Below, one piece after another: positions 17,442 through 26,248 of a stretch of DNA of 64,000 nt. Source of the DNA: Nitrospira sp. UBA5698 (GTDB taxonomy: Bacteria; Nitrospirota; Nitrospiria; Nitrospirales; Nitrospiraceae); assembly GCA_002420115.1 (NCBI GenBank), contig DIHK01000018.1, forward strand, positions 148,117 through 212,116, given 5' to 3'. The first letter of the stretch is position 1; every line of letters begins with the position of its first letter. The notes under the pieces are model-generated. The model did not search any database. It was not told the origin of the DNA and saw only the letters and a list, made by a program, of their open reading frames with translations. A program made the position numbers and the translations under genes.

Positions 17442-19307
17442 ATGGCCGGTTTAGTCACGTCGTCTGAACTCCTCACCGCCTTACACAACAAAGCAACGCA
17501 ACTCAGGATCGGCAGTGTGCGAGCCACAAGCGAAGCAGGCAGCGGGCATCCTTCGAGTTGTGCGTCGGCAGCGGATATCGTGGCGGCGTTGTTTTTCTCC
17601 GTCATGCGATACGACCCGCACAATCCAAAGGCGCGCAACAGTGACCGCTTTATCCTTTCAAAAGGGCATGCCGCACCACTCTTATACGCTGCCTGGGCAG
17701 AGGCAGGATTGTTCCCTTCCAGCGACCTCTTGAAACTGCGTACCCTCGCTTCCGATCTGGAGGGACACCCGACTCCCCGCTTACCATTCGTCGATATGGC
17801 AACCGGCTCACTTGGGCAAGGACTGTCCGTCGGAATTGGAATCGCGCTGAATGCCAAGTTCGTCGATACACTCGATTACCGTACCTACGTACTGATGGGA
17901 GACGGTGAATCCGTTGAGGGGTCGGTCTGGGAAGCAGCCGAGGTTGGCCGCCACTACGCGCTGGACAATCTTTGCGCCATCGTTGATATCAATCGATTGG
18001 GACAGAGTGATCCAACCATGCTGCAACACGACATGGAGGCCTATCGGTCACGCTGGACCGGATTCGGATGGCATGCGATCGTCGTCGATGGCCATAACCT
18101 GGCCGCAATCCTCTCAGCCTTCGATGAAGCAGCCCGCACCAAGGGGCGCCCGACCGTGTTACTAGCCAAAACTTATAAGGGCAAGGGGATCTCATTTATT
18201 GAAAACAAAGCCGAATGGCACGGGAAACCCTTAAAGAAGGGCGAGGAATCGCAAAAAGCCATCGACGAGCTGACTCAACAGTTACAACCAAATAGCACGA
18301 CGATCCAGATCTCCAAACCATCCGCTCCAGCCAGTCCCTCACCGGCCATGGGAACCATGCCGGCGGCCCCGTACACAATCGGCGACTCCGTCGCGACTCG
18401 CGAAGCGTTCGGAGCGGCACTGGAAGCCCTGGGAGCTGTCCATCCTCTCACCGTTGCGCTGGATGCCGACGTCAAAAACTCGACGTATACCGACAAATTT
18501 GGGAAGAAGTTTTCCAATCGTTTTTTCGAGAATTTCATCGCCGAACAAAATATGGTGGGCGCAGCCGCTGGTCTGGCGGCCTGCGGGAAAGTTCCATTTG
18601 CTGCGACGTTCGCCTGCTTCTTGAGCCGGGCCTACGACTTCATCCGCATGGCTGCCGTCAGTGGCTCGAATATTAAGCTGGTGGGAACCCACGTCGGCGT
18701 CAGTATCGGCGAAGATGGCCCCTCCCAAATGGGGCTCGAAGACATCGCCATGATGGCCGCACAACCCAATGTGACCGTCCTCTATCCCTCGGATGGGAAT
18801 TCGACCTATCACCTTATCGAGGCTGCTGCTCGGCACCAAGGGATGGTCTATGTCCGAGCGGGTAGACCAAAGAACCCGGTGATTTACGGAGCAGACGAGC
18901 GGTTCCATATCGGCGGGAGTAAGGTCCTCAGGCAAAGCGCTGCGGATGTGCTCACCATCGTGGCGGCCGGTGTGACTCTGTTTGAGGCGTTGAAAGCCTA
19001 TGACCAGCTCAAGGCGGCGGGCATCGCCGTCCGTGTCATCGATCTCTACAGTATCGCCCCGATCGATCGAACAACGTTGATGGAGAGTGGACAGGCGACC
19101 CAACGGCGAATCCTCACAGTGGAAGATCACTATGCCCATGGAGGCCTTGGTGATGCCGTCCTCAATGCCGTGAGTACCGAGAGGATGTGCGTGCATAAAC
19201 TCGCCGTTCGCGAAATTCCACATAGTGGAAAGCCCGATGAACTCATCGACCACTATGGGATCGGCGCACGCTCCATCGTGGAAGCAGTAAAGGCCATCGT
19301 CAAATAG
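17442..19307 (+). CDS. tkt: Transketolase, short animal-like type
   Basis: It moves two-carbon ketol units between sugar phosphates with thiamine diphosphate, serving the pentose phosphate pathway. I choose ATG 17442 (MAGLVTSSELL) because AAAGGA stands 6 nt upstream; an ATG 5 codons earlier is possible. The 621 residues are shorter than the usual bacterial 660-680. Motifs are AGSGHPSS, SKGHAAP, the ThDP motif GDGESVEGSVWEA...DINRLGQSD, and the C-terminal AEQNMVGAAAG, GEDGPSQM and TVEDHYAHGG. These phrases resemble vertebrate transketolase more than E. coli TktA. An Ala/Pro/Ser-rich linker near residues 283-305 joins the two halves. Confidence 0.93.
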   Translation: MAGLVTSSELLTALHNKATQLRIGSVRATSEAGSGHPSSCASAADIVAALFFSVMRYDPHNPKARNSDRFILSKGHAAPLLYAAWAEAGLFPSSDLLKLRTLASDLEGHPTPRLPFVDMATGSLGQGLSVGIGIALNAKFVDTLDYRTYVLMGDGESVEGSVWEAAEVGRHYALDNLCAIVDINRLGQSDPTMLQHDMEAYRSRWTGFGWHAIVVDGHNLAAILSAFDEAARTKGRPTVLLAKTYKGKGISFIENKAEWHGKPLKKGEESQKAIDELTQQLQPNSTTIQISKPSAPASPSPAMGTMPAAPYTIGDSVATREAFGAALEALGAVHPLTVALDADVKNSTYTDKFGKKFSNRFFENFIAEQNMVGAAAGLAACGKVPFAATFACFLSRAYDFIRMAAVSGSNIKLVGTHVGVSIGEDGPSQMGLEDIAMMAAQPNVTVLYPSDGNSTYHLIEAAARHQGMVYVRAGRPKNPVIYGADERFHIGGSKVLRQSAADVLTIVAAGVTLFEALKAYDQLKAAGIAVRVIDLYSIAPIDRTTLMESGQATQRRILTVEDHYAHGGLGDAVLNAVSTERMCVHKLAVREIPHSGKPDELIDHYGIGARSIVEAVKAIVK

Positions 19308-19500
19308 CACGTGGAGCCTTTGGAATCTGCCCCTTGGTGTCTTCACCTCGTTGGTGGCTAACATCATGAATTATCTGAATGACTTATCTGATTTATCCGA
19401 TCATTCGGAACCGCATCAGGCCGAACCCGTTCGTCGAAGGCCTGATTGTACGACACCCAATTATTCGGTCACGAAGGCAACCGATCCGTATGACGTTTTC

Positions 19501-19529
19501 ACATTTTCCAGAAAAAACTGTGGTATAGT
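19501..19529 (+). promoter_or_regulatory. Probable extended -10 promoter of the cytochrome c gene
   Basis: The gap 19308-19620 holds no convincing gene. TGGTATAGT at 19521-19529 is an extended -10 element (TATAGT preceded by TGG). AT-rich sequence lies in the -35 region but no good TTGACA is present. It stands 92 bp before the cytochrome ATG, which has a strong AAGAGGAGG ribosome site. Confidence 0.4.
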
Positions 19530-19620
19530 TTATGCCGATTGGATCAATAAGGTTGAATACGTCGTTTGACGTTAACAGAGAAGACAGGCAGGTCACCTTA
19601 CAACTCAAGAGGAGGTACGA

Positions 19621-20082
19621 ATGACGAGGAGGAATGTAAGCGTCTCAATGTTGGCCTTGGGGTGCGCCCTGTTTCTTTCAGGAGGTTTAGCCTCAGCGGA
19701 AGATCTGCCCCCATTGGCCCCGGTTCCACCTGACTACGCCGATAAAAAGATGCCGGCAGGTGGATGGACAGACGCAAAAGCCATTGAAGAGGGCGGAAAG
19801 ATTTACAGAGGTGAGTTCAAGACCGAAGTTAACTGCAGCAGTTGCCACGGGAAGGACGGCGCTCCTGTGAAAAAGGGTGCACGGGATCTACGTGACCCCA
19901 ACATCGTTTGTCGCTTCTCAGATGCGTACTGGTTCTGGCGGGTAGCGGAGGGAATTCCAAAGACAAAGATGAAGGGCAACAAGGGCCTCTTGTCCGAAGA
20001 ACAGATCTGGCAAGTCATGGCCTATGAAAACCAATTCTCGCACGGAGGCAAACCAGCCGACCGTTCCTGCTACAAGCCTTGA
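19621..20082 (+). CDS. Exported class I cytochrome c
   Basis: The 153-residue precursor has a signal peptide (about residues 1-26, ending GLASAED). One haem-binding CSSCHG sits near residue 70 and a candidate axial Met in KTKMKG. It is expected to be periplasmic and to carry single electrons. Besides the haem cysteines there is one in NIVCRF and one near the end (RSCYKP), a pattern also seen in the cytochrome at 54546-55004. It is monocistronic: its own promoter lies upstream and a strong terminator 50 nt after the stop. The partner is unknown; nitrite- or oxygen-linked electron transfer is plausible. Confidence 0.88.
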   Translation: MTRRNVSVSMLALGCALFLSGGLASAEDLPPLAPVPPDYADKKMPAGGWTDAKAIEEGGKIYRGEFKTEVNCSSCHGKDGAPVKKGARDLRDPNIVCRFSDAYWFWRVAEGIPKTKMKGNKGLLSEEQIWQVMAYENQFSHGGKPADRSCYKP

Positions 20083-20131
20083 GGCAAGTACCATAATCTC
20101 GACGATTCAAACGAGATCATGACTAGGATAA

Positions 20132-20160
20132 GGGGGAGCGGGCATGATGCCTGCTCCCCC
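20132..20160 (+). terminator. Rho-independent terminator after cytochrome c
   Basis: GGGGGAGCGGGCA pairs with TGCCTGCTCCCCC (one G-T pair) around a 3-nt loop, followed by TTTCCTTCTT. It lies 50 nt after the cytochrome stop and may also serve the convergent cupin gene. Confidence 0.85.
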
Positions 20161-20195
20161 TTTCCTTCTTAACATCCCAACATTGGCTGGAATCT

Positions 20196-20525
20196 TTAGT
20201 CTGAGCTTGGATTGGGGGCAACGAACACCAGCACTTTGAGCCGCTGGGTCGTGTGATTCTTCACGCCGTGCTCTTCTCCTGCGGGGGCAAGCGTACCTTG
20301 CCCAGCCTCAAGCATGCGGTGTTCTGAGCCAACCTGAAATGTTCCCTGCCCTTCCAGAACAATGTAGACCTTGTCCTGGTGGCCATGGATATGCCCCTTT
20401 TGTTCCTGACCAGGCTCAAAGCAATAGATATCACAGAACAACCGCTCGGTTTGGAACAGATTGTTCTTCTTCATTTTGTCGCTGGCAAACCGTTGATAGT
20501 CAGCCAGAGTGATCACCTTCATCAT
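20196..20525 (-). CDS. Cupin-domain protein
   Basis: I start it at ATG 20525 (MMKVITLADYQRF), with GGAG 6 nt upstream, giving 109 residues; a longer frame to 20651 runs into the neighbour. The single cupin barrel shows both motifs: HIHGHQDKVYIVLEGQGTF and GTLAPAGEEHGVKN, with His and Glu residues placed to hold a metal. Such small cupins are dioxygenases, isomerases or sugar-binding sensors; no substrate can be named. It follows the coiled-coil gene on the same strand by 41 nt. Confidence 0.8.
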   Translation of the reverse strand: MMKVITLADYQRFASDKMKKNNLFQTERLFCDIYCFEPGQEQKGHIHGHQDKVYIVLEGQGTFQVGSEHRMLEAGQGTLAPAGEEHGVKNHTTQRLKVLVFVAPNPSSD

Positions 20526-20566
20526 GGGTACTCCATTCCGGTCACCTGAACAGATCAAATCGAACG

Positions 20567-21001
20567 TTACGGTATGCGCGACAGCAGTTTCTGATAGGAC
20601 TGTTTGAGTTCGTGCAGCGCACTGTTCATCCCATCCTGCACATCCTGCCATTTCTTATCAGTGGTCTGCTTCAGCCCATCAAGCTGTTCCCTCACACCGT
20701 CCTTCTTTTTCTCTAATTCATTGAGCGATTTCTGCAACTCCGCCCGGGTGGATGCCGATGCGTCTGCCACTTTTCCGCGTAATGCAGCGATCTGCTGCTG
20801 AAGTGCGGCAAGTTCCTCCTGAGCTTTCCGTTGAAATGCCGTTTTTTGCTGATCCGTATACTCCTTGGTGGCCTCGATTGTCTCACGAGCTTCCTTGACG
20901 ATCTTGTCCGTCCCGACCGGCGACTCCGCTCCAACGTGCTGACAAATCACCAAACCTGTTATCGAAACCAAGAGTATTCCTGTCGGCCATCGACCTTGCA
21001 T
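20567..21001 (-). CDS. Exported coiled-coil protein
   Basis: ATG 21001 is chosen because GGGAGGGAG lies just upstream and a signal peptide follows directly (about residues 1-24, ending HVGAES). The 144-residue product is otherwise one long, highly charged helix from about residue 30 to the end, with heptads of Ala/Leu alternating with Lys/Glu/Gln. It should form a periplasmic coiled coil. No family can be named with confidence; small periplasmic helical proteins often act as adaptors or envelope-stress factors. A frame extending to 21115 overlaps the HDOD promoter region and is unlikely. Confidence 0.65.
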   Translation of the reverse strand: MQGRWPTGILLVSITGLVICQHVGAESPVGTDKIVKEARETIEATKEYTDQQKTAFQRKAQEELAALQQQIAALRGKVADASASTRAELQKSLNELEKKKDGVREQLDGLKQTTDKKWQDVQDGMNSALHELKQSYQKLLSRIP

Positions 21002-21132
21002 CGTCTCTCCCTCCCTGGAATGAGTCAGTATAGTCAGGACCCCAACCAAAGTCACCACTGCTAAACTTTCCGGAACGAGCAACCGACAAAGCACTGTCTG
21101 GAACAGCAGGGTCACAACCTGGGAGCCCCTCT

Positions 21133-22023
21133 ATGCCCCCTGAAACACAGCCAGTCTCTTCTCCACTCGAACAGCTTGAACAGGCTCTCATACAGAAAAT
21201 CAAGACGGGGGAGATTGAGCTTCCACTCTTACCGCAAGCCGCCAGCAGAGTGATGGCGCTCGCGTCAGATCCAAAGGCCGATGCGGCAAAGCTCTCCGCA
21301 TTGATCCATCAGGACCAAGCCCTTGCCGCTCATGTGTTGAAGATTGCCAATTCGCCGGCCTACATGCCCAGGAGTCCGGTCGTTTCGCTCCAGCACGCAG
21401 TCGCTATGTTGGGAATCACCTTGCTATCTGAAATCGCCTTTACCGCCTCATTAAAGGTCGGTGCGTTCCAGATAGCTGGATATGAGAATGAAGTCAAACA
21501 GCTCTGGCGGCATTCGCTGGCCACCGGGGCCTTTGCAAAAGAAGTCGCCCGTGTGAAACGTATGAATGTCGAAAGCGCCTATCTCTGCGGACTCTTACAT
21601 GAAATCGGCAAACCCGTTGTCCTGCGGATAACCACGACGATTGCTCAAGACAAAAAACACGATTGGGTCAAAGCACTGGCCACGATACTGGACAACAAAT
21701 CTCACATCAAGACATTGATCGAGGGCTACCATACCCAGGTGGGCGTTCTGATCGCCAGTAAATGGAGTTTGCCCAAACAAGTGGCGGAAGCGATCCAATA
21801 CTACGCGGATTACGAGCACACCACCGCCTTCCGCCAGGAATGCATGCTCACCTTTGTTGCAGATCGATTGGCGAGCCACCTCCTCACGCCGGAAGAAATG
21901 CCCGAAGACAGTCTCCGCGATCATCCAGTATTCGCTGAGTTGAACCTGTACCCTCCAGACGTCGATAAACTGCTGACCACCAAAGAGCAGGTCTTAACCA
22001 TTGTGAATGCCATGAACCTATGA
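21133..22023 (+). CDS. HDOD-domain signalling protein
   Basis: The 296-residue protein is a single HDOD domain, a relative of the HD phosphohydrolases without a complete metal site. Marks are ELPLLPQAASRVMALASDP, IHQDQALAAHVLKIANSPAY, MLGITLLSEIAF and YLCGLLHEIGKPV. HDOD proteins act as signalling platforms, often linked to c-di-GMP, chemotaxis or stress. The start has GGGAG 9 nt upstream. Its last 4 bases overlap the transhydrogenase start (ATGA), so the two are translated together, an unusual pairing of a signal protein and a redox enzyme. Confidence 0.85.
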   Translation: MPPETQPVSSPLEQLEQALIQKIKTGEIELPLLPQAASRVMALASDPKADAAKLSALIHQDQALAAHVLKIANSPAYMPRSPVVSLQHAVAMLGITLLSEIAFTASLKVGAFQIAGYENEVKQLWRHSLATGAFAKEVARVKRMNVESAYLCGLLHEIGKPVVLRITTTIAQDKKHDWVKALATILDNKSHIKTLIEGYHTQVGVLIASKWSLPKQVAEAIQYYADYEHTTAFRQECMLTFVADRLASHLLTPEEMPEDSLRDHPVFAELNLYPPDVDKLLTTKEQVLTIVNAMNL

Positions 22024-23435
22024 GCATACCAACTACATACGACATCATCGTGATCGGAGCCGGTCCAGCCGGCCAGAAAGCTGCGGTCCAAGGGGCAAAA
22101 GCCGGCAAACGGGTCGCCCTTATCGAACGAGAACGTGGGATTGGAGGAAGCTGCGTCTATCGCGGAACCATTCCAAGTAAGACATTGCGAGAGAGCGCCC
22201 TCCATCTTGATCGACTCAAGCGAGCCGGTGAAGCCTTACAGTTCAATTTGAAACCAGATACCCAAATCTCCACGCTTCTCAGTCGCCTTGACCAGGTCGT
22301 CCAAGCTCATGATTCATTCATGAGCAAGCAACTCCGCCGAAACGGCATCGCCTTGCTCCATGGTCGAGCACGATTCGTCAACGCCCGCACCATTGAGATG
22401 CAAACCGTCGATGGGGCCTCTCAACAATTCACCGCGGACACAATTGTCGTCGCAACGGGATCACGCCCGAGAAATCCCAACGACATTCCGGTCGACCATG
22501 AGCACATTCTCGACAGTGACTCGCTCCTCTCGATGCTGTACCTCCCTCAATCATTGACCGTCGTGGGAGGAGGGGTGATCGGCTGCGAGTATGCGTCCAT
22601 CTTTGCGCTATTGGGGGTGGAAGTCACACTCGTTGACCGCGCACCCTACCCGCTGCAATTCATGGATAAGGAACTGGTCGACCAGTTTGTCAGGGGACTG
22701 GAAAACCATGGTAGTCATTATTTCGGCGAGAGCCAGATCGCGGATGTGCGATGGGATGGAGTGACGCATGTCGTCACCACGCTCAAGAATGGGACCATCA
22801 TCAAGAGTGAAAAGATGCTGGTCGCCCTTGGACGGCAAGCGAACATTGAAGATCTTGACCTTGAAGCAGCCGGCATTACCCTCTCAGACAACAGGCTCAT
22901 CCCGGTCAATCAATATTGTCAGACCACGATGGAACACATCTATGCCGTCGGCGACATGGTCAGTGGACCGGCTCTCGCGTCAAAGGCAATGGAGCAAGGA
23001 CGACGTGCCGTCCGGCACGCCCTCAATCTCCCAATCGGGGATGCCGCCTCCACCATCCCACTGGGGATCTACACCATTCCCGAAATGGCCAGCATTGGAT
23101 TGGATGAGATGGGTGCCAGAGAACGATATAAGGATCCGCTTGTGGGGCGGGCGAAGTTTGAGGAAATTGCCCGTGCACAGATCTCCGGTGGCGGGCAAGG
23201 CCTGCTCAAGATGATCGCGGATCCAGCCGGGGAACGGCTACTCGGTATCCAAGTGGTCGGCGATTCCGCAACAGAGCTGGTCCACATCGGACAACTCGCA
23301 CTGCAAAGCGGCACAACGATCGAATCTTTCATCGACAACGTCTTCAACTTTCCAACCTATGCCGAAGCCTACCGCATCGCCGCGCTGGATATCCTGGGCC
23401 AAGTGGCAAAACGCCAAGCATCAAAAGCCGCATAG
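22020..23435 (+). CDS. sthA: Soluble pyridine nucleotide transhydrogenase-type flavoprotein
   Basis: It probably transfers hydride between NADPH and NAD, balancing the two pools in the cytoplasm. The 471 residues show an N-terminal FAD site (VIGAGPAGQKAAVQGAKAG), GGSCVYRGTIPSKTLRE, a second Rossmann motif (VVGGGVIGCEYASIFALLG), and a C-terminal dimer domain with NFPTYAEAYR. The first cysteine of the usual CxxxxC redox pair is kept but the second is replaced by Gly/Thr, as in SthA and unlike lipoamide dehydrogenase or mercuric reductase. It overlaps the HDOD gene by 4 bp. Confidence 0.85.
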   Translation: MSIPTTYDIIVIGAGPAGQKAAVQGAKAGKRVALIERERGIGGSCVYRGTIPSKTLRESALHLDRLKRAGEALQFNLKPDTQISTLLSRLDQVVQAHDSFMSKQLRRNGIALLHGRARFVNARTIEMQTVDGASQQFTADTIVVATGSRPRNPNDIPVDHEHILDSDSLLSMLYLPQSLTVVGGGVIGCEYASIFALLGVEVTLVDRAPYPLQFMDKELVDQFVRGLENHGSHYFGESQIADVRWDGVTHVVTTLKNGTIIKSEKMLVALGRQANIEDLDLEAAGITLSDNRLIPVNQYCQTTMEHIYAVGDMVSGPALASKAMEQGRRAVRHALNLPIGDAASTIPLGIYTIPEMASIGLDEMGARERYKDPLVGRAKFEEIARAQISGGGQGLLKMIADPAGERLLGIQVVGDSATELVHIGQLALQSGTTIESFIDNVFNFPTYAEAYRIAALDILGQVAKRQASKAA

Positions 23436-23511
23436 CGCATACGGAATGCCTGGCGGCTTGGCTGGACGACTCCTTCACCAAACCTTTTTAGAAGACAACC
23501 TGCAGACCACT

Positions 23512-23673
23512 CTACGGTGACGGAGCACGACGAAACCAGCGGAACCTCTGTCTACTGCTCAGGATACCGCAATCAGCCTCCTGGACCCGCTTCATGAACG
23601 CGTCGAGTTGGCGTACACGATTTTCGAAGACAGACTCCAAGCACGAGCGGCATGATTCTTTGCAGCGGTGGAG
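23512..23673 (-). other. Open frame continuing past the PilZ stop
   Basis: The 238-bp gap after sthA holds no confirmed gene. Directly after the PilZ TAA, the same frame stays open for about 53 codons to TAG at 23512-23514 and encodes a charged stretch (ESVFENRVRQLDAFMKRVQ) of coding-like composition. No ribosome site precedes its TTG or ATG. It may be an old C-terminal extension of the PilZ gene cut off by a stop, or chance. Confidence 0.25.
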
Positions 23674-24024
23674 TTATGCAGCTTCACTGGCATCTTTCGC
23701 CTTCTGGTAGGGTTCCTTCTCCAATTCCTTGGTCACCGCACGAAGCCGAGCCCATTCCTCTGCCCCGAGGTTCACAAACTCACATCCAAAGCTCCCGTCT
23801 CGATACCATCGGACGATCGCGTGAGAGATCACAATGGGCGATTCACGATCAGAAACGTGAACCCGAATCTGAAGCACCGTCCCCGGATTCACCTCAATTA
23901 AGCTCCGGACACGACAACCTCGCAGTGAGAGTTCGTTCAATGTCCCATCACCAGAAATAATGTTCGCCGAGCTGAACGAGCTCCGAAATCCAACAGGGAA
24001 TCGGTTATCTTTTCGTTGTTCCAT
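23674..24024 (-). CDS. PilZ-domain protein, c-di-GMP receptor-like
   Basis: The start is ATG 24024 (MEQRKDNRFPVGF), after a GAGAGG site; the frame extends upstream to 24204 but only as a shadow of the next gene. The 116 residues form one PilZ domain: RKDNRFPV carries the Rxxx(R) c-di-GMP arm, followed by LNELSLRGCRVRS, corresponding to the (D/N)xSxxG motif, and strand VIVISHAIVRWYRDGSFGCEF. It lies 61 nt downstream of a GGDEF-EAL regulator on the same strand. The two plausibly form a c-di-GMP make/break and read-out pair. Confidence 0.8.
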   Translation of the reverse strand: MEQRKDNRFPVGFRSSFSSANIISGDGTLNELSLRGCRVRSLIEVNPGTVLQIRVHVSDRESPIVISHAIVRWYRDGSFGCEFVNLGAEEWARLRAVTKELEKEPYQKAKDASEAA

Positions 24025-24085
24025 GTGCACCTCTCTCCTCACGGATGTACGCTCTCGTGGAGGACGTTCGTTTACGCGACACTCT

Positions 24086-26248
24086 CTAGGCCGCTTGTCT
24101 TCCTTGTCTCTCGACATCGGCCCGAGTAAGGCACTGCACAAATTCTTCTGCTGGCATCGGACGCCCGAAGTAATGCCCTTGCGCTTCATCACATCCCTGT
24201 TCACGGAACATCTTCAACTGCTCTTCATGCTCGACCCCTTCCACCAACACCGTCAGGTTCATGCTATGTGCAAGGGAGACAATTGCACGAGAGATTGAAA
24301 CATTGGCCGCATTGTGCGGCACATCGCACGCGAATGATTGGTCGATCTTCAGCATATTCAAGGGAAACCGTTGTAAGTGACTCAAGGATGAATAGCCGGT
24401 CCCAAAATCATCGATCGATAGTCGAATACCTATCGCTCGCAATTCCTGCAGCATCTCAATGGACGTTTCGACATGCCGCATGGCGATCGACTCAGTCAGC
24501 TCCAACTCAAGAAATTCCGGACCAAGCTGGGTCTCTTCCAGGGCTCGTGACACGGCGCTCACCAACGAAGCCCCATGGAAGAAAGAATTGGAGACATTGA
24601 CCGACATGCGGATAGGCACATAACCGGCATCTTGCCACGCCTTGCCTTGCCGGCATGCCATACCCAATACGGCTTCATCCAGCTTTCGAATCATCCCTGT
24701 CTCATTGGCAACAGGAAGAAACACGGCAGGCATCAGCAAGCCACGCACAGGGTGATGCCATCGCACTAATGCCTCTGCACCTACAATTCTCTTGCTTCGG
24801 ATATCGACTTGCGGCTGGTAATGCACGGTGAGTTCGTGATGCTCCAGCGCCTTCCGCAAATCATTTTCCAACTCAAGTCGCTCCGCAGCCATTGAGTTCA
24901 TGGTCGCCGAGTAAAACTGTGCGTTGTTCCGACCTCGCTCTTTTGCCTGATACATTGCGACATCAGAACTCTTCAGCAATTGATCGACTGAGTCTCCATC
25001 GGTCGGAAAAATCGCAATCCCCACACTGGTGGTGACCGAAATCTCATGGCCATCGATCAAGAATGATCGTGCCAGCGACTCTAGGATACGCCTGGCAACC
25101 ATCCCGGCATCCTGAACCTGTCGGATGTTCGTCAACAGAACCGTAAACTCGTCTCCTCCTAAGCGGGCTAATTCATGGGCCTCACCCTTCTCGACCGACC
25201 GACTGACGGAGTCGCTATGCCTGACTGACTCTGCCAAGCGATCCGCGACCTGCTTCAACAGCAGATCACCGATGTTATGGCCTAACGTGTCGTTGATGAC
25301 CTTGAACCGGTCCAGGTCGAGGAACAAGACCGCAAGCGTTGATCGGTAACGCCGCGCATGGGCGAGCGCTTGCGTGACGCGATCTTTGAATAACACACGA
25401 TTCGGTAACCCAGTGAGGCTGTCGTAATAGGCCAACCGATGGATTTCCCGCTCGGAGCGCTTTCGTTCACTGATATCCTTGGCCGTCCCCACGATCGTCA
25501 TGATTTTCAGCTGATCATCGAATACCGCCTCGGCTTGCAGATTGACCGTAAACTCGCCTCCGTGCTGAAGCACGATCCGGTGATCGATATCACAAGGCTT
25601 CCGTTCCGCAAGAATTGATTGTAGCGCTCGATCGACGAGATCGCGATCATCCGCATGCACCATCTCGAGAAATGCTTCTTTCGTTTCTCGAAAATCTTGC
25701 GACCGGATTCCCATCAACCGACAGAGCTCCGGGGATGCCAAAAACCGCCCCGTGGCAGGGTGCCATTCCCAATTGCCGATCTTAGCAATCCGCTGTGCCA
25801 AACCCAACCGCGCCTCGCTTCGGAGAAGCGCATTGAGTGTGAGACTCCCGCGCAGCATGTACCGGACTCGATGACCTAGAATCGTCGCATTCGTCGGTTT
25901 GGCAATGAAATCCGTGGCGCCGTACGCATAAGCACGACCAATCGAGTCCTCATCATCCAGCGCCGTCATCACCAGAATCGGCACACGCTTCCCTTCCACC
26001 GACTCACGCAACTTCATACAGGCGGCAAATCCATCCATCACAGGCATCACTACGTCCATGATGATCAGGTCGGGACGCCGCACCGCAAACTGCTCGAGGG
26101 CATGCGCGCCATTGGATGCCTCACACACCTCAAACCCAGCCTGTTCCAAGGCCTCGCGCACGAATAGTCTGATCATCGCCTCATCATCAACCACGAGGAC
26201 GACGGCCGCCCTTGTTTCATCTACCCCTGACATCTCACCCTCGCTCAT
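24086..26248 (-). CDS. Response regulator with PAS, GGDEF and EAL domains
   Basis: The 720-residue cytoplasmic protein has, in order: a receiver domain (residues about 15-130, with VVDDEA and phosphorylatable Asp in LIIMDVVMPVMDG); a PAS domain with PAC (about 150-275); a GGDEF domain with intact RLGGDEF (about 285-460); and an EAL domain with intact EALVRW (about 475-710). Both c-di-GMP synthase and phosphodiesterase signatures are complete. Between the usual RxSD position and GGDEF there is an insertion of about 13 residues (around SRSVEKGEAHE). No partner kinase gene is nearby. A PilZ gene follows. Confidence 0.92.
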   Translation of the reverse strand: MSEGEMSGVDETRAAVVLVVDDEAMIRLFVREALEQAGFEVCEASNGAHALEQFAVRRPDLIIMDVVMPVMDGFAACMKLRESVEGKRVPILVMTALDDEDSIGRAYAYGATDFIAKPTNATILGHRVRYMLRGSLTLNALLRSEARLGLAQRIAKIGNWEWHPATGRFLASPELCRLMGIRSQDFRETKEAFLEMVHADDRDLVDRALQSILAERKPCDIDHRIVLQHGGEFTVNLQAEAVFDDQLKIMTIVGTAKDISERKRSEREIHRLAYYDSLTGLPNRVLFKDRVTQALAHARRYRSTLAVLFLDLDRFKVINDTLGHNIGDLLLKQVADRLAESVRHSDSVSRSVEKGEAHELARLGGDEFTVLLTNIRQVQDAGMVARRILESLARSFLIDGHEISVTTSVGIAIFPTDGDSVDQLLKSSDVAMYQAKERGRNNAQFYSATMNSMAAERLELENDLRKALEHHELTVHYQPQVDIRSKRIVGAEALVRWHHPVRGLLMPAVFLPVANETGMIRKLDEAVLGMACRQGKAWQDAGYVPIRMSVNVSNSFFHGASLVSAVSRALEETQLGPEFLELELTESIAMRHVETSIEMLQELRAIGIRLSIDDFGTGYSSLSHLQRFPLNMLKIDQSFACDVPHNAANVSISRAIVSLAHSMNLTVLVEGVEHEEQLKMFREQGCDEAQGHYFGRPMPAEEFVQCLTRADVERQGRQAA

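Noticed and set aside
18339..19367. 342-codon minus-strand frame opposite transketolase
   Set aside because: Shadow of a well-identified gene; no ribosome site or known motifs.
19351..19569. 72-codon plus-strand frame before the cytochrome gene
   Set aside because: It covers the AT-rich promoter area and has no ribosome site.
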